Positions 33,401 through 43,600 of a stretch of DNA of 64,000 nt are shown here, piece by piece. The translations under genes were made by a program, and so were the position numbers. The stretch's first letter is position 1. Every line of letters begins with the position of its first letter. The stretch is taken from positions 39,420,355-39,484,354 of the forward strand of contig NC_054867.1 in the NCBI RefSeq assembly GCF_018320785.1. Reading direction: 5' to 3'. A model generated the notes under the pieces. The model searched no databases. It was not told the DNA's origin and saw nothing but the letters and a program-made list of their open reading frames with translations. The stretch comes from Cheilinus undulatus. Taxonomy: Eukaryota > Chordata > Actinopteri > Labriformes > Labridae.

Positions 33401-34549
33401 GATACTGCTACCATTACACAGACTCTGTGATGTAATGTCATTTTATGAGGAATGTATTCTATATTTTCATGATGTGTTCAAAATGTCACATAAAAAGATT
33501 GACAAGAAACTTCAAAGAATTAAGTTAAGAAGGTGGGGAATGTTTTTATGTCTGGATATATATATATTTTTTCATTTTGATGTTGTTTTGAATTGTCTTG
33601 TTGCTCGTTTCTGCTTTTATTGATTTTGCTGTCTGTTCTTTGTGAAGCACTTTGGGCTGCGTGTTTTTATGTATGAAAGGTGCTGACTTGATTAGATATA
33701 GCAGACTGAATCATAACATTTTAACTCAGGTTTTACTCAGCTTAGACCAGTTCTGTTGTAAATTTATTGTCATCATTTTGTCTTTCCAACAAACCATAGA
33801 AAAGTATCCATAGTAAGATTGGTAAGGAGTACCGAGAAGGGTATCAGTATCAATAGGATGAACAATCTTCATTCCTACTTCTAGTGATAGAAATGTTTGT
33901 TTGTTTGTTGGTCAGACCCTTTGGCCCAAGTCTCAGGCATTCTAGGAGTAACTCTGCTGGCATAGGTACTTTTTCAGTACGTTTTTCCCTACCAGAGCAG
34001 AGTGTCAGACTTAGAATTGTCTGGAGATGACATCCCAGCCTGAGAGGCTTGTTGTTAATTTTTTAAATTTATTTACGTACTTATTTATTCAGAATGCAGT
34101 TAGACATATTGGTGCAGAATCTTTGGATCTTTCGAGTTTAGAAACATGGCAGACCACAGAAATGAGGACAGTTTAAACTGAATTTTTTAACATTACAATC
34201 CTCCAAACCCACACACTAAACAATCTATCCAGGTGCAAAACCACACTCATGCCTTTTACAGTTTCAAAGTGGCGATTCCACAGACACAAGATCTCACAAA
34301 AACTTGCATGATTGAAAGTGGCTTCAGAAGAAAAACAAATATGGAGGAAGATAAACATCAGATGACTGTAAGCTCTATTGTGATGAGATGTTAGAAAGGC
34401 AGGAAAAAGTTACCTTGATATTACAGAACCTTTAACGTATTCATCGTTCAATATTAGATTTTAGTTTTAATTTTGTGTCTCTGTTTTTTTTTTTTTTTTA
34501 ATTTTCAGCCCCTCCACCTTACTCTCCACCTCAGTATCCTGGTCATTGA
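24414..34549 (+). CDS. shisa4: Protein shisa-4, complete 5-exon gene
   Basis: Exons are 24414-24498, 29609-29786, 31853-31989, 32075-32266 and 34509-34549; they total 633 nt and give 210 aa, slightly longer than human SHISA4 (197). Residues 1 to about 28 form a hydrophobic signal peptide. Residues about 29-88 are the cysteine-rich Shisa ectodomain, with clustered cysteines including FCCGNC and YCCLDAF and one NGT glycosylation sequon. A transmembrane helix (about 92-112) runs into a cytosolic Cys cluster (CCFMCSCC). The tail is rich in Pro, Tyr and Met and ends with PPPY at 199-202, a WW-domain ligand shape. Other Shisa proteins retain receptors in the ER or modulate AMPA receptors; Shisa-4 itself has no firmly known role. 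A second in-frame ATG at codon 3 makes the exact start slightly uncertain. Confidence 0.95.
25257..25758. mobile_element. Short TIR element, AGGGCTGTCAA family, copy 2
   Basis: The left end reads TAAGTTTGTCAA and the right end, on the other strand, reads TAGGGCTGTCAA, about 502 bases apart. Next to each end are CGATTAA-type words (AATCGCGATTAACT, GATTAAACGGG). Its interior shares a block with the copy at 3320-3843 but in the opposite orientation. No coding capacity is seen. Confidence 0.65.
25764..26199. mobile_element. hAT-type MITE with 17-bp TIRs and 8-bp target duplication
   Basis: The first 17 bases, TAGGGATGCACGATATT, are exactly repeated in inverted form at 26183-26199. The flanks CTACTTTT (25756-25763) and CTAATTTT (26200-26207) match at 7 of 8 positions, as expected for a hAT target-site duplication. 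The 436-base element has no coding frame. Its target site overlaps the last three bases of the TIR element at 25257-25758, so it landed on the edge of that older copy. Confidence 0.9.
26396..27550 (-). mobile_element. 5'-truncated L2/CR1-clade LINE, reverse transcriptase C-terminal part
   Basis: Minus-strand frames in order encode [19 protein letters not shown], then [11 protein letters not shown] (a variant of the catalytic YADD box), [56 protein letters not shown] and the typical [10 protein letters not shown] segment. The 3' end reads ATTTATTTATATAGCAC in plus orientation and is followed by a short AAATC repeat, the usual fish LINE tail. At least three frame changes break the reading, and the endonuclease and N-terminal RT parts are absent, so it is a dead 5'-truncated insertion. 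Confidence 0.92.
27715..27970. mobile_element. Degenerate hAT-MITE-like fragments
   Basis: TAGGGATACACAGTATCAG starts near 27712, and CTAGGGGTGGACTGAATAAT starts near 27886 and is followed by GATCGATATT. Both resemble the ends of the MITE at 25764-26199. The sequence between them also shares words with that element's interior, such as GACTGAAATT in inverted form. I cannot give clean ends. Confidence 0.4.
28140..28450. repeat. Decayed tandem repeat, unit about 30 bp
   Basis: Variants of AAGTT-TAAATTTATGAGAAAAA recur irregularly across this stretch (for example near 28265-28295 and 28405-28430). This kind of short tandem unit is common in fish introns. Drift is heavy and I cannot count units precisely. 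Confidence 0.45.
29787..31852 (+). other. shisa4: shisa4 intron 2
   Basis: This is a 2.1-kb AT-rich intron with many stop codons in all frames. I recognise no repeat family and no conserved element. Confidence 0.6.
32267..34508 (+). other. shisa4: shisa4 intron 4
   Basis: The region from about 32575 (words TTTATAAGCCGCGATTTTAA) to 33230 looks like an old interspersed repeat that I cannot name. A LINE 3'-end fragment is at 33590-33695. A long poly-T tract just before the terminal exon (34487-34499) serves as its pyrimidine tract. Confidence 0.5.
33590..33695 (+). mobile_element. LINE 3'-end fragment (L2-like tail)
   Basis: GTGAAGCACTTTGGGCTGCG followed by TTTTTATGTATGAAAGGTGC is the typical 3' end of fish L2-like LINEs, whose 3' UTR reads as a 'tRNA-less' tail ending in GTGCTATATAAA-type words. 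The terminal microsatellite has been lost. Confidence 0.6.
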
Positions 34550-36204
34550 TGGTCTGGTCTACAAACACAGAGTAAGGAAGAACATCACCTGAGGGAAATG
34601 ACTGTTTCAAATAAAGAAGGCAGCAATGCTCTCTCAAACACGCACTAAAATAACCGCTACAGCTCGACTAGCAGTGGTTTACCCATGAAGGAGAACAGAA
34701 GGCACTTTAAGGGTTTTTTGTTTGCTTGCTTTGTTTATTTACTATGTTGTCCTACTTCACTGGAGTAATTGTGTGAAATTTTGTTCTACAACCTGATGCC
34801 TGATTGCTCCCTGTCTTTCTCACTGAGGGCACCACAACTATGTGTCCCCGAAGAGAGGAGGTATCCAGCTGGTGTTTGGATTCTGTGCTGCTCCGACACA
34901 CACCTCAATGACAGGGTGTTACTTAAAGACAAACACCAAACAAAAAGAGGGTCTTCTGAAGGGATTTACAAAATTATCAATGCACTTTCCCTTTATTCAC
35001 TGAAGGGAAAATACTTAATTCCTCAGTTTTTAAATTTAAATAACTGCCGGAGACTACATTCCAGATCATTTCCACGTTTTCAAATATTTGTCTTTAACTT
35101 TGTATTTACAGTTTTTGTAATACTGTCTTAAATATTCTCAGAAGACCCTGATGGATTTCAGAGTAATCCCTAATTCTTAGTCGCCTGTTTGTTTCAATTT
35201 TGTGTCTCCTTTTTCGATGTCTGACCTGACTGCTTTACTTCATGATAGTATATTAGCTGCACCATTGTAATGTAACATCTCAGTGTCAGCATGCTACTCC
35301 CAGTCAAAGTTATCTGTCCTCCCATGATTCTTTTCTGGTTCTAAATGAATAACACACATGTTTTATATTGATTCAGTAATGCCAGGTAGGATGTTTTACA
35401 GTGAAATTCATGTTAAGTGTTTATTTGTTGTAACATATCAGGTCATGGGAGCTGCAGGTCAAGCTTTTGATTAAAATGAAATATCCCGCCTTACAATAAT
35501 TAACCAAGGGATGGAGAAGAGATTAACTGTTTAAATACATATTTGTAAATCTGTTTTCTTTTTGGGCTGCATAATTTATGAAATTATAACAGAAGTTATT
35601 TTAAAGTATTGTTATTGTAACTTACGATATGATCTTTTAGCATTTTGCTATCATTCATAAGGTGTTTATTAATGTATTTACAATGAAGGGTACCTCTTAC
35701 TGTGAATTTGTTCTCAGCTTCTGAAGAAGCTCCAAGCCAAAAAAAAAACAAAACAAAAAACAACAACAACAAAAAAAAAAATCTATACCGTTAAACTGAC
35801 AGATTCCCTTCATCTCATTGGAGCAATATGAAGCTAAGCTAGCTAGCTGTTAGATGGAGGTGTTTCGGTTTAACTGGCGACTCAGAGGTGATTGCATCTG
35901 TTGTCATAGCTGCAACATATGTGGAGAATACCCCTTTCTTTTGTTTTTTTTTCTCAAAATACATATTTGATAATTTTTTTGACATGAAAAGAAGTAAAAA
36001 ACTAAGAAAAGTAGTATCCGTGAGGAGTCACCTCCAGTTGACGATGGCACTTGTTAAACTGCAACACCAGTTAGCTTAGTTTAGCAGAGCAGTGATGGAA
36101 AGTAAACAGGGGAACTGCCTGCCTGATTCCAGTGTAAGGTATCAGTAAAAGTCACAATTTAGATTTATATCCCTTTTTTTCTACCTGTATATAAAATCTA
36201 CGTG

Positions 36205-36325
36205 AAATACAGAGGTAGAAAAAGTACACAGCTGTTGTACTCAAGTGAAAGTTCTGTTACTCTGATTAATTACCTCCCGTAAAAATACTGGTCTATAAAT
36301 CTACTCAGTACTGAGTAGCTTTACA
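36205..36325 (+). mobile_element. AAGTACTT-family interspersed repeat, copy 1
   Basis: CAGAGGTAGAAAAAGTACAC is followed by GTACTCAAGTGAAAGT and ACTCAGTACTGAGTAGC. The same start recurs near 36729 and 48311 and, reversed, near 57236. The words match a common fish non-autonomous DNA element whose ends read CAG-GGTGGAAAAAGTA. Confidence 0.55.
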
Positions 36326-36728
36326 CAAAAATAAGATATTTCCTTATTGGCAAGATCAACAAGAAAATAGATCTCCAATTTTTTTTTTCAGGTAGAGTCA
36401 CACCTCTATAATAAATAAAATACACAGCAACATTGACAGTTTGGATTTTACTGATATAGTTAAATTCAAGGCTTTAAAAGTATCTATGTTGGCCCACACT
36501 ACATTTAGTTACTCTCTACTTTTTAGGTGTTAAATATTTTACAGTATGACAGAGCTGCAATAACTCTTGAAAACTGGTGGCACGGTGGGTCTCCTTTGTC
36601 AAGAACAAGCCAAGTGAACTCTAATTTAAACTCAGTGGATATTTTCACTCAGATTTAACTCTAGTTTCTGCTGTGTACAACAGCTGTTCTGGAGTCCTTC
36701 TCTTGCATTGTGCTACTGTGTAGTATAC

Positions 36729-36860
36729 AGAGATGGAAGAAGTACAGTTACTCTGGTTAAAACCTAGTTAAGTAGAGGTAAAAGTACTGATTTTAAAATA
36801 AACTCAAAAAACTACAAGTACAGAAAAAACTACCAAATTACAGCAGTTTTAGTAAATGTA
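36729..36860 (+). mobile_element. AAGTACTT-family interspersed repeat, copy 2
   Basis: CAGAGATGGAAGAAGTACAG is followed by AGTAGAGGTAAAAGTACTGA. This is the same family as the copies at 36205, 48311 and 57080, and is more decayed. Confidence 0.45.
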
Positions 36861-38215
36861 ATTAGTTGCTTTAGACCCCTGGTGAAATGGCTGTCCTATT
36901 GGATCTTAACTGACCTGAGTTGCCACCACCATAAGCCGTAGCTTGTCAATGAGTAGAAACACCAGGGATAGTCCAGCATTTATCCTCTCTAAATCAATTA
37001 AAAGTGCCCAGGTCACCTGTTCACCCTGTTTTCAGTCCTGACCAAGCTAACTAGCTGTAGCTCCAACTGCCAGCTAGCTTCATGTATCTTCAGAAGCAAC
37101 ACCAATATTCTCTTCTAGCTACTTTGCTAGAAAGCAGAAAGCCTAGGTGTACATTTCCAAAACTGTTTTAATACTCTTTAAAATCTACAATAATCAGGAA
37201 CAGGTTTGTGCTCTAGTTGGGTCAGAGCCTTAAATCTGTAATAGCCCCTTCTCAAGTGCATGAAGTATAAACCTAGCAACTGACGCATGTGTTTTAAAGT
37301 AAGAAGGCAGCTTACAGGTGATATATTGGTTATTTTTTTCAGGTGTAATTAATCTCAAATTTGAAAACTAACAAGACGAAAACTGAAATTCAATATTCTT
37401 ATTATTCTGATCAGGGAAGAATTGTAAAATAATTTTCTTGAGCCTTACTGCTGTATGTTATCTAATTGATCAACCATACAATGAATAATTTAACATTTGT
37501 TGTAGGCATTTTACAGATTAAATTATTTCTAATGGCGAGGTCCATGTGTACAGATTTTTTGAGCCTTTGTAAAGCACAGAGAACACAGGACTTTACTTTG
37601 TAAGATGCTTTCATATGTAGTTTAACATGTTCAGTGATGTTTCTGTTTATTTGTGCTTCTAAACTCCATGAGTGTGTTCAATGAAACTGACATCAGCTGG
37701 CAAAATAACGTGGTAGATATGGCTGTTTTATCTGTCGTCATATGGATGGTATGACACTGTAATATAAAGTGGGTGAAAAATTTTTATTTCTATTGACATA
37801 AAATTTAACTTTGGAATGTAAAGCAAAACTGTCTGCTGTCTTTTTGTTTCCAAGAAATATAAAAAAAGGAATGTTAGTGGTGATGTACTGTTGGCAAGAC
37901 AACTGAACAAGCCAGCTTTTTATTCTTTCCCCCTTTCTTAATGTGATTTAATACAAGACCGACCAAAGGATAATCTTTTCCCCATACCCCTGGCACACCC
38001 ATTGCCCTGTTATAACATAATTTTATGTTTTATACCACAGTGTTTCCTACAGAATAATATAATACTTGGGTGACAGTCTTCATCAGCAGTATTTTTATAA
38101 AGATGTTCAAGTAACATCACTCACCTTTAAAATGTCTTTAAAATTATTGCAGGTGAGCGGTATGTGGAAATGCTTATTGTTGATGTGATAATGTATTGAA
38201 ACCATCATCCTAGAG

Positions 38216-38290
38216 CAGTGGTTCTCAACGGGTGTAACCTCAGGACCCACCATGACATCCTCAATGAGAATAGAGACCCAAATTACCAAA
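38216..38290 (+). mobile_element. hAT-like transposon end
   Basis: CAGTGGTTCTCAACGGGTG at the left is the standard start of a hAT-like fish repeat, and it continues with CAGGACCCACCATGACATCC and GAGACCCAAATTACC. The body may run on to about 38660, but I see no right terminal repeat. Confidence 0.6.
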
Positions 38291-38597
38291 AAACTTCAAA
38301 CTCTCAAATTTATTTCATGAAAAATGTTTCAAACTTAAATGGAAAAAACACACATGATTAAACAAGAGCCAGGACAAAACAAAGACCTAAAAAGACTACA
38401 ATCATGTATTCATTTAGCCATGTCATTTTTGGTCATTTTCTCAAGGAATTAACTTGTTATTGGAAAATCAGCTTTGAAAAGAGAGTATTTAAGTTAAAAG
38501 CTTGAGAAAAACAACCAAAATGTATTTATGACAGGAAAACAGACTTTATGCCACATCATACATGAATTTTTAAGGAAAAAATGGTCAAAAAATATAC

Positions 38598-38615
38598 GGG
38601 GGGGGGGGGGGGGGG
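38598..38615 (+). repeat. Homopolymer run of 18 G
   Basis: Eighteen consecutive guanines lie in intergenic DNA. The tract length is likely to be unreliable in any assembly, and it could fold as a G-quadruplex. Confidence 0.95.
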
Positions 38616-38718
38616 TTTTAAACATACCTAAGTGGCCCACCCAAGTATCATTTGTCTGTGGAAAACTCTTAAACATCAAATAAATTAGTGAATATTCTAG
38701 GAATTATACTGTTATATG

Positions 38719-39772
38719 CACTGCTGTGAAAAGTATTTTCACCATGCCTGATTTCTTTTTTATTATTTTTTTGCACATTGGTCACACTAAAATGTTTTGG
38801 GTCAATCACAAGTAATTACAAAATGCAGTTTTAAATGCTGATTTTCATTTATTATGGGAAAAAAGCTATCTAAACTGCCCCCAAATCTAATAACTGGTTG
38901 TACCACACTTGGCAGCAACAACTGCAAGGAGTCATTTGTGATAACTTACAATGAGTCTTTCACATCACTGTGGAGGAATTTTGGCTAACTCTTCTCTGGG
39001 GTATTGTTTTAATTCAGCTACACTGGGTATTTTTGAGCATGATTAAAATTAAATGCCATAGCATCCCATTTGGATTTACCTCTGGACTTTGACTCCGCTT
39101 CAAAATCTTTGTTTTTTTAACCCATTCATAGGTGGACTTGCTGATGTGTTTCCCCCAAATGTGCTTGAGCATTAGGTCATAGACTTATGGCCGGACATTC
39201 TCTTCAGGATTTTGTTGTAGAGAGCAGAATTCATGGTCCCATCAGTTACGGCAACCTGTCCAGGTCCTGAAGCAGCAAAGCAGCCACAGACCATCAAACT
39301 ACCATCACTATGTTTGACTGCTGGCATGATGTTCTATTTATTAAATCCTGTTTTTGTTTTATGCCAGGTATAACAGGAAACACACCTTCCAAATAGTTCA
39401 GCTTTTGTCCCATCAGTCTACAGAATATTTTCCCAAAACTCTCCCATGGATGTCATTTTGGCCTGGTCCCCTTCTCATTGTTGAATTATGAACACTGACC
39501 ATAACTGAGTCAAGTGAGGCTTGCAGGTCTTTAGATGTTGTTCTGGGTACTTCTGTGACCTCCTGGATGAGTGGTTCCCTGGAGTCCCAAAGCCTTAGAA
39601 ATGGTTTTGTTACCGTTTCCAGACTAATAGATGTCAGTGACTTTGTTTCTCAGGTGTTCTTGAATTTCTTTAGATCGCAGCATAATGAGATTGTTTTTGA
39701 GCCTACTCACTTTGTCGAACAGGTTATGTTTGAGGGATTTCTTGATTCAACAGGTCTGGCTGTTGTAAGAAA
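38719..39772 (-). mobile_element. Tc1/mariner-like transposon relic, missing one end
   Basis: The left terminal repeat begins CACTGCTGTGAAAAGTATTT, and about 165 bases of subterminal repeat follow. The interior reads, on the minus strand, as decayed Tc1-type transposase: the strand opposite 39230-39330 encodes the usual MVWGCFAASGPG-type segment, seen here as TGTGGCTGCTTTGCTGCTTC and GGACCTGGACAGG. The reading is broken by many changes and by internal deletions, and the right terminal repeat is missing. The fragment at 19720-20175 is the complementary half of the same family. Confidence 0.88.
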
Positions 39773-40142
39773 AGAGCAATTGGGGAACAGATGGAGCTCT
39801 TATAACTAAGCCAAATGATCCAGATCTCCAAAAAGAGGCATAATTCTCATCAATTTGTACATGTAAACATAATTTTGACCACTAGATGTCCACATTGATC
39901 TCCTAACAATATAAGAGTTAGTCATTTTTGGTATAACTGATTATTTTTACTGTCATCAAACATCTAATCCTTTTTTTCTTAACTCATGAGTCCTTATAAA
40001 AAGATGTATTGATATATTGAAAGGTTAGAAAGGACACTATTATAAAATCTGCTGTATATCTGGGTGCATATACACCATGAGTGGAAATGCATTAAAACAT
40101 GTATTTTCTATTAAAGTAAGGATGAAGTTATTGCCCTAAAGC

Positions 40143-40170
40143 ATTCTATTGTATTCTATTCTATTCTGTG
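40143..40170 (+). repeat. Short (ATTCT)n microsatellite
   Basis: ATTCTATTGTATTCTATTCT is followed by ATTCTG, an imperfect pentanucleotide repeat of about five units. Confidence 0.8.
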
Positions 40171-40326
40171 CATTTTTGTCTTTTTTCATAATTCAAACAT
40201 AAATATAAGAAAGAAAACCTCCACACATAAATAATAGGAGCTTGTCTTAATCTAAACATGGATTGTGTAATAGGAAGTCTGTGTAACTCTGCTCTGCATC
40301 TTTGTAAACTTCAGCCCTTCCCATTA

Positions 40327-40336
40327 CCTTTAAAGG
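40327..40336 (+). promoter_or_regulatory. lmod1: Consensus CArG box upstream of lmod1
   Basis: CCTTTAAAGG fits CC(A/T)6GG exactly, the binding site of serum response factor. It lies about 357 bases before the lmod1 start codon. Mammalian Lmod1 is a known SRF/myocardin target in smooth muscle, so the position suits a functional element, but activity is inferred. Confidence 0.7.
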
Positions 40337-40351
40337 AGTGTGTACCCTGAA

Positions 40352-40361
40352 CTAAATATGG
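40352..40361 (+). promoter_or_regulatory. lmod1: CArG-like element upstream of lmod1
   Basis: CTAAATATGG differs from CC(A/T)6GG at one position and sits 25 bases downstream of the consensus CArG box. Paired CArG elements a few helical turns apart are typical of smooth-muscle gene promoters. Confidence 0.5.
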
Positions 40362-40692
40362 ACATGCACTTTCAGAGGATTTCAAAGAATGTCCCAGCCT
40401 CACAGTCCACTTTGATGATGCGAGGCTCTTGTAGTCCATCACTGGTACCCCCTCGCTGCGGGACTGTGAGTCCAGCCTCTTTGCAGCAGGATTGATGTCT
40501 CTGGTGGCTTTTTGGTGAGCGGGACGCGACGGGACAGCAGGACTCCAGCTTTGACCTATGCAATGTCCAACTTCTCATCATAGGAAAGATTCACAGAAGA
40601 CTCAAAGCCAACAGAAAAACTCTTCTACAATCATTGACGCCTCTGTGGAGAAAAAAAATCAGCCATCTACCTAAGAGTCTCATAAAGCAACC

Positions 40693-43600
40693 ATGTCCAG
40701 GAGAAAGGTGAGAGGCCTGACCCGCATGGGCCGTCAGGTCAGCGAGGACCCTGACCTGGACAACCTGCTGTCAACCCTGTCCCCAGAGGAGGTGGAGGAG
40801 CTCCAGGATATGATAGAGGTGCCAGATCTTAAACCAGAGGATGGGAAGAATGTCGTCCAAGGGGAGAACCAGACTCCTGTGAGCAATAACAAAGGGGATC
40901 CTAAAAAGAGGCTCAGTCAGAGAGAACAGTCTTTTGAGGTTTGTGAAGAACATGATTCTAATCATTTATAGTGACTTTTTGTGTTGGATTTTTACTAAAG
41001 GGACACACCCTTCAGGATTAAAGCATGCTAAAGTAGCTTTAAAGTCCCAGTGTTTTTTAAGTCCATTTGTATTTGAGCAGATTTTGGTTAATATAACCGC
41101 CAGATTGGTTGATTTGATCCCAACATCATTTAATATCCACTGTAGCAGGAGTATTCAAATGATAACTTTTCATTTTGCTTGAGGCAAACCACGAACTGGA
41201 CCACATTGGCTCCAGAGCTCATAAAAAGTGTAGAGATGGAAAAACAAAGTTTTACCATCCATATCAAATTTTTAATTATCTCTTCACAAGTAAAGAAATA
41301 GCCTTAAAAAGCAAAAGTACAATTTCATTTCCTTCTGTGAAATGCAAGAAAAGAGTGGCTGTCAGAGTCTCTGGGAGAGCAGAGACTGTGTTTAAATGAG
41401 AGACACTTGAGTGGAGCGGCGGCCCTGTGGAGCTTCTTAATCCCAGCCTGATGGAATTCTTTGGTTGATTGCTCCTACGCTCACTGCCTTTTAAGGATGC
41501 ATCTGCCAGGGCCGAGGCCTCGCTCAGCAAAACAGATGGAGACTCACAAATCAAACACTTTACAAAAGCAACTCAGTGCAAATGTATCCATCCTGCAATA
41601 TAAAAAAAATCAGTTGCTGACTGTAAACACACATGCCGATGGTGACAGGGAGGGTGTAGCTATGTGTTTACTCTGAGCAGATGGATGTGGAGCTGTTTGA
41701 CAGGGAAGCAGCATGGCATTTGCATCGGTATTCAGTTGGTTAGATGTTATATCGCACTCCACATGAGTGCATTATGAAAATTACTATACAAGTTAGTAGA
41801 ATTATGTAATTTTAAAGACTTCAAGTCACTGAAGAAGACGGCTTAGGTTTGCATTTTGTTAGGGCTCGAGCACTGACCGAGGACTCTATTGTATCTGTTG
41901 TTTTTCCTTCAGAAGAATTTGGGGCTTTAACAAAAAAAAAAAAAAAAAAAAACTTTAATGAAAATGGGGCCCTTTGGATATTTTACTATTTTGGTGGTAT
42001 TGTGCAACACCATCAAGCAGGGGCCACACAGAGGCCCCAAAAGGGAGATAGGGGACTTTTCTCCTTGGGCCATCCTCTAAAATGTACAGGAAACACACGA
42101 CAAACACTTCAGATTTAGGCGTTTTGGGGCGGTTCACAAGAACTAGTCTGAAGGATTTATCTGATTGAATCTACAATTTTTTTGCTCATACTAGACAACC
42201 TGAAGATCTGAAGTTGTGCAGACTGTGTCTTCACCATAGGGTGGGGCCTTGACCGGAACCCAGACTAAACTATTTTTTTTGTATATTTTATGCAGTGAAA
42301 ATACACCAGTAATGTCATAAAACCTTTTAGTACTTAAATCAATCATCACCAAACTTCACAGAGATGATTACACACTGATCCTGAATACATTCATACATCA
42401 ATTTCTTTAATTTGCCACAGCGCCTTCTTCTGGAAATTTTACATATCCACTTCTGATTTTTCAAAATTTTGCCTTTAAATATCCAGCCCCCATACACCAT
42501 TCAGAGTAGGCTTGTGATTTCTGTTCTGCATATGGGTCATCATAAGACCTACAATAAAATCTTGTAGAGCCATGCTCAAATCCCAACAGCAAGTTGACCA
42601 GCTTTATCTCAGTTTCAAAATAAGGCATTTCTAAGGTGCCAAATGACTTTAATCAATCTGAACTTTAGTAAACAATATTCTGTGATCATCTGCTCTTCTT
42701 GCAAGACAACAGTATCATACTGAACACACTTGTGTGCAAACATCTAACCATTGTGCCAGAACCGGCAACAGGAAGTAACACAAATGGGTCACATCTCCAT
42801 TCTCCTGCTTAACCTATTGAGCTCTGATTTTGAAAGAAAGGCCTCAATAACTGGCCACAACACAGACATGTTTCATTGAAGGACGTCTCACTGGCGATGG
42901 TGAGCATTTTAGTATCTTGCCAGTTTGACAGGAAGTATGTGCAACTCTCATACCAAACATCTGACTGCCTTCAAATTTCACATGTAGGATCAAGGTCTAT
43001 AGCACCCCTACTGCCAATAGAAAGTGACACAATTGGACCATTTCTATTTTGCTAAAAGTTTGAAACTTCCTATTTGCATTAAATCTCACATGATTAGGGT
43101 CTGCCCTTCCACACTGTAAGAAAGCAGAAGCATCCCTAACATATACTGTTCCCTTGTTTTCTCATTTTACATGATAAATAATAGTCCTAGGAGGATGGAC
43201 ATGCTTTCTGTGCTCTGCTGCAGCACACAGCACAGGTTGCTTACACCCATAATTCCCACACTTTTGTGGTTGTGACACACCCAACATGTGCTGGGGTGCG
43301 AGAGCCCTTCAGTGCTTCTTGCAGCCCTAGTTTGTTCAGTTCAGGACACTGCAGTTTTAAAAACCTGCGTACAATGATTTTTCATTGGAATTCTACAATT
43401 TTCCACCTCATGCTCCTCGTATTCTTTCTTTTGCAGGAGCCAAAGAAAGAGAGCCGTAAGCAGGAATACTTGAGGAAAATGGGCCTGAGCCAAGAGGGGA
43501 AAGATGACGTGAACGTAGGGTTGCGAAAACAATCTAGTGTCTCAAGTGATAAAGATGCAAAGGTGGAAGAGAGAAGCCGCAGAGGTCTTGAAAGTCCAAC

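Larger units (their letters stand above)
34550..37930 (+). other. shisa4 3' flank, UTR of uncertain length, and AT-rich intergenic DNA
   Basis: An AATAAA lies at 34610-34615, only 61 bases after the stop, so a longer 3' UTR with a later signal is likely but cannot be set. At 35740-35790 there is an A-rich low-complexity stretch. From about 35830 to 36200, AGCTAGC- and TTAGCTTAG-rich sequence followed by GGAAAGTAAACAGGGGAAC resembles a widespread fish interspersed repeat. No gene is seen. Confidence 0.45.

Noticed and set aside
38598-38615. Poly-G run considered as a regulatory G-quadruplex
   Set aside because: It is an isolated homopolymer in intergenic repeat-rich DNA with no nearby start site. 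I keep it only as a simple repeat.
43266-43436. In-frame extension upstream of lmod1 exon 2 beginning MVVTHPTCAG
   Set aside because: It is intron sequence ending in a pyrimidine tract and CAG acceptor at 43436. The conserved N-terminus is encoded by exon 1 at 40693.
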